Shown here: one piece after another, positions 19,778-31,123 of the stretch
Numbering within the stretch: position 1 is the stretch's first letter
Layout of the letters: each line of letters begins with the position of its first letter
Source: Mesostigma viride
Lineage: Eukaryota > Streptophyta > Mesostigmatophyceae > Mesostigmatales > Mesostigmataceae
Assembly (NCBI GenBank): GCA_009746045.1
Contig: RPFO01000022.1
Location: forward strand, 748,036-812,035
DNA length: 64,000 bases
Reading direction: 5' to 3'
Notes under the pieces: generated by a model
The model's input: only the letters and a program-made list of their open reading frames with translations
Databases searched by the model: none
What the model was told of the DNA's origin: nothing
Made by a program: the position numbers and the translations under genes

Positions 19778-22630
19778 CTGCATGTCCTCGAACGAGCACA
19801 GGAACGCGAACGCGTGCACCAGCTCGGGCGTGCGTGCCTTGTCCCACGCGCCCTCGCGCTGGCTGGACCCCGTGACCAGCTCCCTCAAATACGTGCGCAG
19901 CCGCGGCTGGCCCAGGCACGGCAGCACCGCCGCCAAAAACTGCGGCATGAGGCACATGACCGCGCCGTGCTGCGCCTCGTCATTGATGGGGGCGACCACA
20001 GCGATGGCCGCCAGTAGCGCGTCCGATAGAATAAACGCGTCTGCATGGGCCCCAGCACCCATACCGCCACCGCTGCCGGGATCCACAATCAAATGACCAG
20101 CCGATTTCCCTGAGGCCGCCACGGGCACAGGCGCCACCATTCCCCCGCTGCCGGTGCGACCCAGCGCATGCCCCGTGCTTGCTGCCCCCTCGGCGAGCGC
20201 CCCCCCCCCCATCGCCGCCACGAAGAACGGCCGCATGACGCTCTCGACAAACACCGGCCCAAATGCGTCGCACAGCCCGCGGAACACCTGGCAGAGCCGG
20301 TGGCAGATGCCGTCCTCGCGCGTGTGCACGAGCGATGTGAGCCGCAGCAAGGTGGGCAGGTACTCAAGACAGATCGCGTCCAGCAGCGCACTGGGGGCCA
20401 GCCCCGTCGTGTACGATTCCAACAGCGACTGGAGCGCGAGGAAGTGGGGCGTGGCCGAGGGGGCCGTGGGCGCGGGGGCCGACTCTGCCTGTGAGGACGC
20501 TGTCATCGTCAATGACGTCAGTGCTGCCGAGAGTGACAGCGAGGATGACAACACCGGGTGCACGGCGGGGGCAGCTAGTGTGGTGCCCGCTGACGTCGGT
20601 GCATCGTCGTTTGCTGCGTCAGCGCCGCCCTCGGCCTCCCTGCCAGCCCGTGCCCCGCTGGCTTCCACAGTATTGCTATCCGCCGCACCCTCCACCGCTG
20701 CCACACCCGTCCGGTCCAACCCCTTGCTGCTGTCTTCTTCCAAGGAATCAACCGCCCCACCCACTGCCGCGTCCACGTGTCCCCCATCCCCCCCGCCGTC
20801 TCCCCCCTCCTGCTTCTCTTTCCCCCCCTCAGCCCCCTCGGCCTCGGCCTCCTCCTCATACTCCTCCCCTCGCCGCGCGTACTCGGCCGCGACCACCGCT
20901 GCCCGCAATGGCTTGATGAGCGCCAGCATCATGCGCAGCAGCACGTCCAGGTGCCACCGCTCCCCTTCCCCCAGGCACGCCATCTGTAGCGACCCACCCC
21001 CCCCGACGGCCATGCTCATCTTGGGGCTGGCCTCCACGATCGCATTAACGCGCGCAAGCAGCGACGGCAGGAGCGCCGTGTGCAGCCGCCCGCAGCCGCG
21101 CAGCCACTTTGTGATCGCGGGGAGCAGGTGGGCAAGACAGGTGGCGGCGACGCCGTCGTCCGCGTCCAACGCGAGCGTGAAGCAGAGCGACTCCAGCTGA
21201 GGATACTTGTCCGCGTCGGCCAGCGAGGGGACCAGCCGGCCCAGGTTGCGTGCGGCAGCATCGCGGACGATCGGGGACGCATCCTCGGCGAGCTGCTGCA
21301 GGATGGAAAGCAGGAGGGACTGGCGGATCTCGGGGCGGAGGTACGGCGCCAGGTCACCGCATGCATCGGCGCCGAGGACCCTCCGCTCAGGGTGCTTGTG
21401 GGGGACCTGCTCGACCACGTGCGGCAGCAGCTCCTCCTCGCAGCGCCGCTCGCCCATGGCGCGCGCGAGCGAGGCGAGTCCCTGGGAGATGTGCCGTCGC
21501 TGTTCGGACGAGGGCTTCTTGAGCAAGGAGAAGAGGGTGGCGAGCAGGGCATCGCGCGCGCCTGCGTCGCGGTGGTGCTGCGCGGTGGCCACGATGAGGG
21601 GCAGCAGCTCCTCGCGCTTGTTGAGGAGCACGTTGGGGATGATGCGGGGCAGGCACTCGGCAACGAGCGCGACAGGGAAGCGTGTCAACTGCGGATCCGC
21701 CCCGCCCCCGCCCCCGCTGTTATTCTTGCGCACACCCGCGCCCTCACACGACTCACAGGGGTCGAGTGCGCTGTTGGATGCGCGCGCACGCAGGCCAGAA
21801 AGCTCGCTCTCAGCCGCGTCTAGTGCCGACCGGAGCGCCGCCATCTCCTCCTCCTGGGAGGCACGGATCGCTTCCAGGGATGTTGCGGAATCAGTGGCAG
21901 CCGCCAGCTGTTCCTGCGCGGATTTCAGCTCGGCGGCCAGCCGGTCGCGCTCCTCGAGAAGCTCCGCATTCACCTCAGCGGCCGCGATAGATGACTTGTG
22001 GAGGCGATAGTAACGCGCGAGCGCGTGGGGGACCCTGGTGCCCCCAGGCCACTGGTCCAGGTTGCTCCCGCTCTCGTCGCACATCGTCATCGCAGTCAGC
22101 CGCAGACCTTGCTGCACAAGAAAGTCCTTGACCGCACAGCTCAGCTCCGAGATCTCCAGCTGCGTCAGCGGCTTCTCGCGGATGGATGCGGCCGCCGGGT
22201 CGTCCTCGTCGGTGCCGTTCGGGGCCTGCTCCGCGCCGGGGGCGGACCCGCTGTCGATGAACGTCGCGCGCTCGAGGTCCTCGGCCTGCTTCTCGAGCTT
22301 TGCGGTCAGATCCGCGATGTCCTCTCGAGCCAAGCGCAGGTCATACTCGACGACGCCTAGCTTCTGCGCCAGCGCTTCCTTCTCCCTGACCACTTTCTGC
22401 CTGGCATATTCCTCGGATGCCTCAAACTTGCGGACTTCGTCGGGCGGGAACTTGTTAACATCAGAGAAATATCGACGCAGCCGTTGTAGAGCTTCGGCTG
22501 CCACGGTGCCTTCTTCCCCGCGCTCAATAAGCTCGTGCATGAGCTCAAATGCCGTGAGATCCGCATTGTGCTCCAACAGAAATGTGGCCACGCCATTCCA
22601 ACCCCCACCAGGGCCCGCGGCGCTGACCAT
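19778..22630 (-). CDS. RELCH-like LisH/HEAT protein, exon 1 (N-terminal)
   Basis: Start ATG at 22628-22630; 951 residues before the donor. A first LisH (FLLEHNADLTAFELMHELI, about 18-36) is followed by a coiled coil (about 80-120). A second LisH-like segment (LSCAVKDFLVQQGLRLTAM, then DESGSNLDQW) matches the RELCH/KIAA1468 pattern. A second coiled coil follows (residues about 210-270), then HEAT repeats from about 310: RIIPNVLLNKREELLPLI, EELLPHVVEQVPHKHPERRV, ACGDLAPYLRPEIRQSLL. An acidic, low-complexity insertion occupies about 600-720. With exon 2 the protein is 1300 residues, near animal RELCH (about 1200). Predicted role: endosome to Golgi lipid or sterol traffic. Confidence 0.88.
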
Positions 22631-24514
22631 TGATTGAAACGTGCTATGGAAGTTTTACCTTCCGAAGCACCTGACCGCAACGCGCCATTCTAGGAGGCAA
22701 TGTTACCGTTACGCAGCAATCCGTAGGCCCAACGAAAACAACAGGTTAGCAACTCATCCCTATAGATTCGCATTAAATCAACATTTCGTCCGGTAACCTC
22801 AAGCGGTCTAGTGCCATTGCCATTTCTCCGGAAAGTGTATTTACCGTTCGAACACCATATACATAACTCACACGTACGCTCTTGGCTATGAAAGGCCATG
22901 GCGAGGCTTGCGTTGAAAGTTGAAACCGTGCCCAATATTCCAATATCGCCCGCCCCGCCGTACTTCAGGTGGCACCCTTCTCTATGAGTGAAGCGTTAGG
23001 AGTTGAAAAGAGGCCCTACTGTACAGTACAGTACAGTACTGTACTGTACTGTAGAAAGGCGACGGTTTTATTTCAGGGTGCGTATTTTTTTTAACTCAGG
23101 GTACTTAAGGTCCTTGGAGCTACCTGCGAAAGATCGCACAGTCGGCAGAGGATTCGCGCCCGTACCAGCAGCATCCAGCAGGAGACCAGGCAGGAAACCT
23201 GTCAGTTGTCACAAGTCACCATTCCCAACTTCGGGTAAGTCCTGGGTAAGTCCTGGGTAAGTCCTGGGTTATTGGGTATATTTATTATCCCATTCCTGTC
23301 CCATTAAATATACCAGAGGCTTAAAATGGAGTATCAGCAAATCACAATTCACAAATCACATTTCACAATCGAGCGGGCGTTAACTCCCACGACCGTCGCC
23401 CGTTGGATCTTGTAACCTCTCTTGGTTGGGTGGTGGTGGTTCCCACGCCGCAACAAGTACAGTACAATATTGTGCGGCGTGGGACACAACAACAACAACA
23501 ACAACAACAACAACACAACAACAACAACAACAGTACAATATTGATTCGCAACAACAAAACGATCGAAGTCAATGACCATCAGAAGAGAGTCTACCATCAG
23601 TACCCTTTCATCAGTAACCTTTCACCTATCACACTACACACAGTTCAGTGGTAACCAGCTGATCGATACGTGGTACCTCTTAACCTAACGATATTCCTAT
23701 TGGTTTAAAAAAAATACCCATTTACCCGGAAAGTCTACTATTAGTCCATCACTACATGTACATAGACTAGAACAAAAATTGTGCAGTTCCCCCAAGTTCC
23801 CCGCGCCTTTATATCCCATATCCCTTGCCCACCTACATACACTGTTTCGCTGCGAAGTTGATGATGGTCCGTCTCACTGAAGCAGGACATCGATCACAAA
23901 AGCGGGCTTGCAGCCTGCGGATTCCGGAGTTGCAACAAGCCCATGAAACACTTCGCGGCCCCGGAAAACGACTGAAATGAGCGGTGCAGTTGCTGTGTAA
24001 CGCGCAACGGGTATAATTGGCTGCTAGCTCGGTTAACGGCCAGGCTTTGCGGTTCTAATGGTGTGCCGTGCCGCTTCTTGGTGAGCTTGCTAGGGTAAAG
24101 CATCTCTGCCCGCCGTGTTTCATTTACCCGACTCTTAGAATATCCTATTTATGAAGCCCCGCCCCGCTGCGACCCTGCGTTAGATCTGGCGAGTTTGGGG
24201 AATTTGTCAAGTTGAAGTCATAAACCACTGACGATTGCCGTAATGGCGACCATTGCTCTTGGGACATTAATACGTACACCGGGTTCGAGGATTCTGTTGT
24301 CATGATACACCTGCGCCGGCCGCGTCATGAATGTTCCGTTATTTCATGGCAGCCATCCGAAATTGAATTACTTTGTGGCTGGCACGATCTGGTCAGCGGA
24401 TAGGATGCGGTTCGATGCACGGAAGGTCGAGCGCGACGCAGCGATTTTGGCGACGCCAACCTCAAACGTAGTGCTCTCAGGACCGACCTCGTAAACTCAA
24501 AATCGCTCGATGAC
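22631..24514. promoter_or_regulatory. Shared upstream region of RELCH (-) and SET gene (+)
   Basis: A 1.9-kb divergent intergenic region. It contains a perfect 32-bp palindrome of TACAG/CTGTA units (23022-23053) and three tandem copies of GGGTAAGTCCT (about 23234-23268). An interrupted (CAA)n tract (23488-23532) is flanked by GTACAGTACAATATTG (23456) and ACAGTACAATATTGA (23530). No TATA box is obvious near either start. A bidirectional promoter function is inferred from position only. Confidence 0.5.
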
Positions 24515-25348
24515 ATGGAGGTCGACGAAGAAGATCTCTTTGGCGTCAAGGATTACTTCGAATGGGAGCCGAACGTGTTGTGCAAGAAGCAGCCATCGGA
24601 CTACGGCTTTACGTACGTGACCAAGCGGTTCCGGCAGATCGTGGACGAGTCCGGCCAGCCCCGCATGCAATTCGAGGACGAACCGACCCCCGGTCGACCC
24701 CAGGGACCCCCGAAATCTCGGCCCCGGTGCCCCTGCACCGGCGCCCTGCGCCGCGAGCACTGCCTGAAGGGCTTCTGCCCCGGCCAGTGCATCCCTAAAG
24801 GCGTTCAGGTCCCGCTTCTAGTCACCGAGACACAGAACGGTCGCGGTCTGGGCCTGATCGCCCTGGATGCGATTCCCCAGGGCGCATTCATCGCGACGTA
24901 TGTGGGTGAGCTGATCTCGTTCAACGAGGCGCGGCGGCGTGAGGAGATGTACCGGCAGGAGTCGCTCTACTACCTGCACGACGTCACGCTGTCAGTAGGG
25001 AGCCGGGAGGTTGTCTTTGCGCTTGACCCGACGCACATGGGCAACCTGGGCCGGCTGCTGAACCACTCCTGCACCCCTAACTTGTGCACATTCGAGGTGC
25101 CGACGGTGTCACCGTCAGACCTTGTGCTTACCAAGCGTGGCCGGTGCAAGCAGAATGGTGTTCCCTCCATCACCGACGATGATATCTGGGACTACCTACC
25201 CAGGGTCTCGTTCTTCACGTTGCGCGACGTGGAGATGGGGGAGGAGCTGCTGATTGACTATAGTCCCGGCCGGCATTTTTACTCACAGCTGCGAAAGGAG
25301 ATTCGGTGCCAGTGTGGGTCTCCGCTGTGCAAGGGCTGGCTGTTCTAG
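24515..25348 (+). CDS. SET-domain lysine methyltransferase-like protein
   Basis: Single-exon frame of 277 residues with a complete SET domain: NGRGLG (108-113), YVGE (129-132), NHSC (183-186, the SAM-binding pseudoknot motif) and ELLIDY (244-249). A post-SET cysteine cluster CQCGSPLC (265-272) follows. A short cysteine-rich segment before it (C72, C74, C83, C88, C92) is a reduced pre-SET. The order resembles SUV39/CLR4-type or other pre-/post-SET histone H3 methyltransferases, but no chromo or SRA domain is present and the pre-SET is incomplete. The start is the first Met, preceded by an in-frame stop. Substrate cannot be told from sequence. Confidence 0.88.
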   Translation: MEVDEEDLFGVKDYFEWEPNVLCKKQPSDYGFTYVTKRFRQIVDESGQPRMQFEDEPTPGRPQGPPKSRPRCPCTGALRREHCLKGFCPGQCIPKGVQVPLLVTETQNGRGLGLIALDAIPQGAFIATYVGELISFNEARRREEMYRQESLYYLHDVTLSVGSREVVFALDPTHMGNLGRLLNHSCTPNLCTFEVPTVSPSDLVLTKRGRCKQNGVPSITDDDIWDYLPRVSFFTLRDVEMGEELLIDYSPGRHFYSQLRKEIRCQCGSPLCKGWLF

Positions 25349-26574
25349 CGAGTCTCTTCGCCTGATTGAGCACTTGCAGTTTTGAACTCATTGATTGGAA
25401 AGGCTATTTTGAGTTCATTGTTTGGTAATGCTGGGTTGCCATGAATGTAGCTGCAGAAGCCTACTTTGTATAGACTTGTAGCTCTGCCCACGGTACGAGC
25501 TTGCCATTATCAGGTGGCCAGCGGTGATATAAATAATGCCAGGCATCCGCGGGCAGCGCTGGTCGTGAATGAAAGCGAGGCTAACGATTTTGCAACAAGA
25601 TTTTCAGACGGTGAGGGAAGTCCGAGATAGGTTTATTGGGCCAAATGCTTGTGTTTTGAAGCGTGCAAGTTGTCCGCAATTCACAGGCAGCAGCCTGGTG
25701 GTGTGCCATGCGCATGCAGTGAGTTCCATGGCAGGCATTGTTAGTGGGAGATGAGTTACATGCAGGCATGGCGTAGCTGCCAAAGCCCACTGGAGAGTGC
25801 CTGGCCAGCCTGGGTAGGCTTCCTTTGCAGGCATGCACTCATGATATTTGTACAGTCAATCGGATCTTGACAAGTAGCTAGGCCTATGTCCTCGATTGCT
25901 AGCTACAATCCTCCTATCTAGCCGGGGCGGACCTATTATATCCTCAATTTTAATCATTATGAGCTTGGTGCATGCATGTAACTTTGTCTGCTCTGGTGCA
26001 CCAGTACATACATCTAGCTTATTTATAACCGTGGGAAGCCGCGTGTTTGCAAGCGCAGGAACCATGCTAGGCCAGACCCCTAGGATCTGGCTCACTCTAG
26101 ATATAGATGACCAGTAGAATCAATATAACAGAACGGTAGGATTGTGTGCAACCATCCATCCATCAGGGTTAATGCTCCGTGACTCCCCAACGGGAGCACG
26201 AGTTAACTTATATAAATTGAATATTACCGTGCAGCTTGGATGCATGGACCCCCTTCACCCTAGACGACGACTTGATCGACCCTGGCGCAGTAACAACGGC
26301 GACGGGAGCTATGGCCGACCTACCTCCAGCTCCGGCAGACCGCGGCGGGGAAGCCGGTGTACTGGTAGGGGGTGGCCATCTACGTCGGCCACAAGCCCTG
26401 GCACGCGACCCCTGCGGCCCCAGCACCTCCAGACAGCCCAGCTTAGGGGAATACAGAAGTAGTAGTGTAGAGTAGTAAGGCCTAGCCGTGGCCTTGTACA
26501 TGTACGCCTAGTATGGGCCCCCTAGCAGCTGATGCCTAGCTTAGCATTGTACATGTGTGCCTATATGATGTGCC
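25349..26574. other. Intergenic; short retroposon 3'-end remnant
   Basis: No gene seen. At 26170-26205 the hairpin sequence GCTCCGTGACTCCCCAACGG and GAGCACGAGTT, the 3' end of an ORF1-only retroposon family, is present. About 26220-26470 is a decayed piece of the DDDL-type C-terminal coding region (GACGACGACTTGATC-like) of the same class. Confidence 0.5.
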
Positions 26575-26584
26575 ACACATGCAC

Positions 26585-27555
26585 AGCAGCTGCAGCATCC
26601 CCGCAGAGCAGCACCTCCCCCAGCACGGACTCCATCCGAGCTGCAGTGGCGGAGCAGCTGGCGCCGATGGCTGAGCAGCTCGCCGCCCTGAACGCGCCCG
26701 ACGGCCCACTCAACACTCTCTCGGCCAAGGTCAACAACATTGAAGCCAGAGTCGCACTTAAGCTCCAGCCTCAGTTTACTGCTACGCAAGAGCACATTGC
26801 CACCAAAGTTTCCGAGGCCACAGCCACTGTGACCACCCGCCTTAACCAGGTGGAAGGCCGAGTCGGCCAAGGCACCGTGAAACTTGAGGCAGTTGCTACC
26901 AAGGTAGACGCCCTGGCCACGCAGGTCCCCGAGATCGCCGAGCGAACGGCCACCATCGCCGCCCAACCTGCTGGTAGGGCTAGCGATGACCCCTCGACTC
27001 GCGCCTCCTGGGCGGACCTGCTCAAGAGCCAGGCATCCTCTACCACGACCGCCATCACCACCAAGCTCCAGGAGCTGGAAGACACGCGCCGCGAGGCCGC
27101 TGACCGCGACCGTCGCCGCTGCCGGGTCATCCTCAGGCGCTTCGACATGCCGCCGGAGGAGACCCCAGCCAGAGTCTCTTCTTGACGAGCTGAAGAAACA
27201 GCTCTTGGCGTGCATGCAGCTGCCAGGTTCGGCACTGCAGGGCGCCTACCGCCTGCCCCATCCACGGGCCAAGGCTGGGCCCCCTCCAGTGGTCCTCACC
27301 TTCAGCGACATCACAGCCCGAGTTCGGTTCCTCTCTCGCCGCAAAAAGCTGGTGGACACGTCCTGGTCGCTTGACGACGACCTGATGCCAGCCCAGCAGC
27401 AGCAACGCCGCGATCAGTGGCCCGACTACATTCGCCACAAGACCAAACCCGAGAAGCCCCAACTGTGTACTGGCGGGGCGGGGACCTCTATGCATGTCAA
27501 CAAGAAACTGTGGAAGCCCCCCGGGCTTCCCTGGGATATAGAGCACTCCAGCTAG
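26585..27555 (+). pseudogene. ORF1p-like protein, truncated and frameshifted
   Basis: Frames at 26532-27185 and 26986-27555 join into a copy of the 482-residue ORF1p-like protein of 62952-61504, lacking the N-terminal domain. The coiled coil (LNTLSAKVNNIEARVALKLQ) and the C-terminal SWSLDDDLMPAQQQQRRDQW segment are clear. The frame breaks near 27165, where four extra bases occur (CCAGCCAGAG against CCAGAC). A second 4-base insertion, CATG at about 27493 (TATG to TATGCATG), disrupts the end. Confidence 0.8.
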
Positions 27556-27754
27556 TTGTCCAGATGGGGGCAATCGATGATGGGATAGCTTAGGCATTAC
27601 AGCACTTGAAACGAATCATATTAGCGCACAGCATTATAGTACCTTCAATTAGCTCTGGCACCTTGTGGCCATCAGCTTGCGCTCAGCCGACCTCTTGAGC
27701 CCACCTCACATTTGTAGCATAAGCTATGCGTCAGCCTACCTATATATATGGTAT

Positions 27755-28441
27755 AATCAGAATTGGTATTTGTATTTGCACACTGTCCTCCTGACGGTGG
27801 TGCTCGCCATGATTCGGTCGGTCTTCCCCCACGCGAACATCCGGTCCGAGGATGCGGATGGCGCTGCCTTCTATTCCCCCAACCACCGGCCTGACATCGT
27901 GGTGCTGGACTTTGAGGGGGGTGGACGGCATCTGCTTATTGACGTTTCGGTGGCGCGGCCCTTGGCTCTTAGCCACGTGGCTGGGGCCTCCCTCACGGCA
28001 GGTTACACGGCGGACCGGGCGGAGCGGGCCAAGCTCCTGGCCTATGGCGACGTCGGGCACCATCGTGTGGTGCCCTTTGTCCTGGAGGAGTTTGGGGCCA
28101 TGGGGCCCCTGACCTCCGCCTTCTTCAAGGAGTGTTGCCGGCTCCGGGAGGACCGGCTGGACCTGGAGGGCCAGCGGGCCCCATGGTCGGCGCGGACCTG
28201 GACGTCATATTGGCGTCAGCGCTTGTCGGTGGCGCTGACTCGGGCCATGGCTGACATCATGCTCCGCCGTACGCGGGCTGATTTTGCGGTGCAGCAGGGC
28301 TATTAGGTTCCTCCCGTTAGGCGTTTCCATTGGTCTTATCGTAGTATAGAGCTTTGACATGGCTCTGTATATAGGTTTATAGCTGGGCGTTTGCTTTGGT
28401 TTGAGTGATTTCACTCTGTTGTAAGTAATTATATTTTTTAA
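27755..28441 (+). pseudogene. 5'-truncated R2-like LINE (RLE domain and 3' end)
   Basis: A 687-bp insertion flanked by a 13-bp target duplication ATATATATGGTAT (27742-27754, 28442-28454). The frame encodes the C-terminal endonuclease region: NQNWYLYLHTVLL, then HRPDIVVLDFEGGGRHLLID, with the PD and D residues of the restriction-like endonuclease, and it runs to DFAVQQGY-stop near 28306. It is about 75% similar to residues 1120-1306 of the full-length element at 38631-44224. A 3' UTR and a short AT-rich tail follow. A near-identical shorter copy is at 50423-50696. Confidence 0.88.
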
Positions 28442-28702
28442 ATATATATGGTATTGCACTGGTTGTATTGCACCCATGCATGCACAGTGTTGCGCCCCGG
28501 CATGATGCACCATGCCGTGGAGAGAGCGCTCTGTAGCCTGCCCATGCACCTGCGCGGCAGTGAGAGAAGCTATAGATAGGGCGCCCTCCCTCCTTAATTC
28601 TCGCTGTGTATATAGGGTTGAAGGTTCCTTTACTCTGTATTGGCACCCACGTGACGACTGACGCAGTCACGTGCTTATTAATTAACACATGCACCCGATG
28701 AT

Positions 28703-28985
28703 TAAAAAAAAATTAAATTAAATTATAACATGCCTCCGTGGGGAGGTCATGTAGCACATACTCCATGATGGATGGGGTGGAGGGAGCCGCGTGATCGAAC
28801 TATCCTAACTCTAAGCTATCTAGAAAATCCTAACTACACTACTCATCAAAACGCCTCCGCCGCTTGGGGGGAGGTGGCTTGCCCACAGGGTCGGGCGTGT
28901 GCGCCTTGACAATCTTCTTCCACCGCGTCTTGTCCTGCATGGCAGTCCAAAGACGGGAGAGAGAGTGGATGCGGTGCTCAAATTT
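28703..28985 (-). mobile_element. RTE-like LINE, 3' part (left half of a split copy)
   Basis: Minus-strand copy of 57400-57697: the codons for the C-terminal KKIVKAHTP, PVGKPPPPKRR part, a short UTR, the hairpin CCTCC-CCAC-GGAGG (28733-28746) and an ATTTA-type tail. It is the left half of a 5'-truncated LINE whose right half lies at 38036-38177. A 12-bp target duplication, GCACCCGATGAT, brackets the pair (28691-28702 and 38178-38189). Confidence 0.88.
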
Positions 28986-29373
28986 GATCGAGGAGGTGCT
29001 TGTGAGGTGTGGTGCTATAAGGCCAAAGGATTATTCGAAACCCTGCATGTGGCATGAGACCGTTGATGCTGATGGTAATGTCATTCGAAAACGGATGATG
29101 GGTTATGATCTGGGAGAAGGGTGTGAGGGTTTGGGGAATGAGGGACGGTTCAAGTGGGTCATCTTGAAAGACGGCAAGTACTTCAAGCTTGACAATGAGG
29201 ACCGGCTGTTCCTGTCTTCTGGAAGTTGCAGAATCTGGTTGAGCGAATACGTGCACGAGTGGGGAACCAGCGGTGTTGACGAGTTTGAGAAGGCGGTTTC
29301 TGATGTGCTGTCCGCCTTCGGGCAGAAGTACAAGTTCGAGTGCGTCAATGATGCGACTCGATATTGTGACTGA
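28986..29373 (+). CDS. Unrecognised ORF A in the virus-like insert (5' end missing)
   Basis: The frame begins inside the insert (NLIEEVLVRCGAIRPKDYSK) and runs about 128 residues to NDATRYCD-stop at 29373. Codons upstream of 28986 belong to the antisense LINE, so the true N-terminus is lost. Visible features are charged, mixed alpha/beta-like text (GRFKWVILKDGKYFKLDNED) without a domain I can name. AATAAA-like sequences (29424-29440) follow directly, as expected of a 3' end. With ORF B (37593 onward) it was a neighbour before the LTR element inserted. It may be viral or a host gene fragment. Confidence 0.5.
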
Positions 29374-29558
29374 CAAGTTTATCGATTGAAATGATCAATA
29401 TCGGCTGCGAGTTTTTGTTGTAATAAATAAATGAATAAAAAATCTTACATTTTTTTTTAGTTTTTTCAAGCCAACGACCGTTGAAGGTGAGAAATGTATA
29501 TCCGTCCAACGGTGTTTGTGGTTCGCAGATGACATTGGAAAGAGTGGTATATGAGGCC
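29374..29558. promoter_or_regulatory. Intergenic unit with a near-palindrome, left copy
   Basis: The block AAGCCAACGACCGTTGA followed by GAGAAATG (about 29468-29496) recurs on the far side of the LTR element as AAGCCAACGGCCGTTGG and GAGAAATG (37461-37487). The right copy contains a perfect 14-bp palindrome, CCAACGGCCGTTGG. Repeated intergenic signals beside each gene are typical of compact viral or mobile genomes. Function is unknown. Confidence 0.5.
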
Positions 29559-30174
29559 AGTTGTATGAGAGTTTAACCCCGAGGGAATCCATGGCTCTTG
29601 CAGGAAAGTTGCCTTTATTATAATAAGCAAACACAGACGTAAGTCACGTCAAGTCCGAGACTGCACGTAGCACAGACGACAGGGTCGTTTTGCCAAGAGA
29701 GCGTGCACGCAAGAGCTAGCGTCCCGGTGCGACCAAGTCACACATATAGCTTGCTAGGGACGCGTCCAAGTATTCAGCTGCACTGTCACAGCTGAACTGT
29801 CAATCAATTGATTACACAGACTCTGGCACGCCTTTGGCGCGCAGATCTATCAATTGTTCATACGGCTAGTCCTGTGGACCTATCCGTACACTACTCAGCA
29901 TCAATTGTCTCATAGGTCCTGGCGCGCTACAGCACGCCTACCTATCAATTGACCATCAAGTCCTGTACAAGTCCTGTCAACGTCCTGCGGACTATCAAAG
30001 TGACACTTGTACATCCTGTGTCCGTACGCGCCCACAGTGGCGCGCCGGGTACTGTCGGCACAGCCTAGGAAACGTCATAACTTTTACGTTCCTTAACCAA
30101 ATGAGGCGTTCAAGGTGCCGTTGGAAAGAGCGTAACAATCTCTATCCATCTAACGTAAATCCTTTACGTTAACT
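29559..30174 (-). repeat. 3' LTR
   Basis: 616 bp. On plus it begins AGTTGTATGAGAG and ends CCTTTACGTTAACT, giving AGTT/AACT inverted ends rather than TG/CA. It is nearly identical to 36797-37422. The other LTR has an extra GATAGGTC-type duplication (about 37154) and CTGT (about 37283). Confidence 0.93.
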
Positions 30175-31123
30175 CCAATCCCTTCTTTTCTTTAGGGATC
30201 ACATCCCCTGCCAGGGACCCTTGAAGTAGCTTGAAATGTCCTTCACTCCAGCTTGAAGCTTGAACAGATGTCTTTAATGGCCAATGCCATTCCCCCAGCC
30301 CTTTCTTTTAAGGAACTGGAAAAGAAACAGATCTGCCACAGGGAAAACCATTTCATGAGAAATGGATAAAAACCTATGGAAGTGGCATTACAGAGTACCA
30401 CCAGATATTAGAAACACACAAAATTAAATACATACAGGTTAATTCTATGAGGTCTTCTCCAGGAATTAATCCCATCACCTCGGTAGAGCCTCCAGTACAA
30501 TGACCTTCTGGCGGTGAGTTACATTAATCCCAGATACTAATCCCATAAAACCCAGTACATATTCAATATAAGCACAATAAATCCATGACAATTAAATACC
30601 ACTTGACAAAGTAAGACGTATTACAATAGTTTCCCCGTCATACTCTCAACAGGTTAGTATTGGCGCCCGTCTTATGGCGCCCGTCTACTTGTCAGATGAT
30701 AAATTGCCACAGCAAACAAATGACAAAATGAAACACATAGGCAACAATTAAATCCTGCCCTGGGGAACTAGGGAAGTCTGAACAGGTAAAACACCTGAGC
30801 AGGCCAGCTTGTAGAAACATAATACCAGGGAATCGAACCCCGCCCTATAAACCCCAGAATAAAGGTTCCCAGACCATTGTGAGAGGTATGTACAAATATA
30901 CATTTCTTTTAAATAGAATACATGGTCTGTAATGGACCTGTCAACCTTGTGTAGTCAACAGCATGAACCCCAGCCAAAACCTGGCTGTATCCTGATTAAA
31001 ATCAGAGTGAGTGTACCATGGTCCATGAGCCTTAGTACAGACTAAAATACAGGTATTATGCCAGTCACAATGCTGACACTACCACACAATCTGCTCTCCA
31101 ATGCCCTATAACCAGGCACCAGC
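30175..31123 (-). other. 3' untranslated part of LTR retrotransposon
   Basis: About 950 bp between the RNase H stop codon and the 3' LTR without a convincing frame. It ends next to the LTR in the polypurine tract AAAGAAAAGAAGGGATTGG (minus strand). Nothing else was recognised. Confidence 0.6.

Larger units (their letters stand above)
26585..28684 (+). mobile_element. 5'-truncated ORF1-only retroposon carrying a nested LINE fragment
   Basis: Flanked by a 10-bp target duplication, ACACATGCAC at 26575-26584 and 28685-28694. It is a copy of the family at 61096-63125, starting within the coding region (AGCAGCTGCAGCATCC) and ending in the hairpin built from CACGTGAC and GTCACGTG plus a short TTATTAATTAA tail. 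Its 3' untranslated region is split by a truncated R2-like LINE (27755-28441). The duplication overlaps that of the next element (28691-28702), showing serial insertion at one spot. Confidence 0.85.

Noticed and set aside
20154-22010. Plus-strand frames up to 348 residues opposite RELCH exon 1
   Set aside because: Antisense shadows of a GC-rich coding exon; Ser/Arg/Pro-rich text without domains.
28864-28985. N-terminal extension of ORF A (MGGGGLPTG and on)
   Set aside because: This part is the antisense of a LINE C-terminus; the ORF A sequence proper starts after the junction at about 28986.
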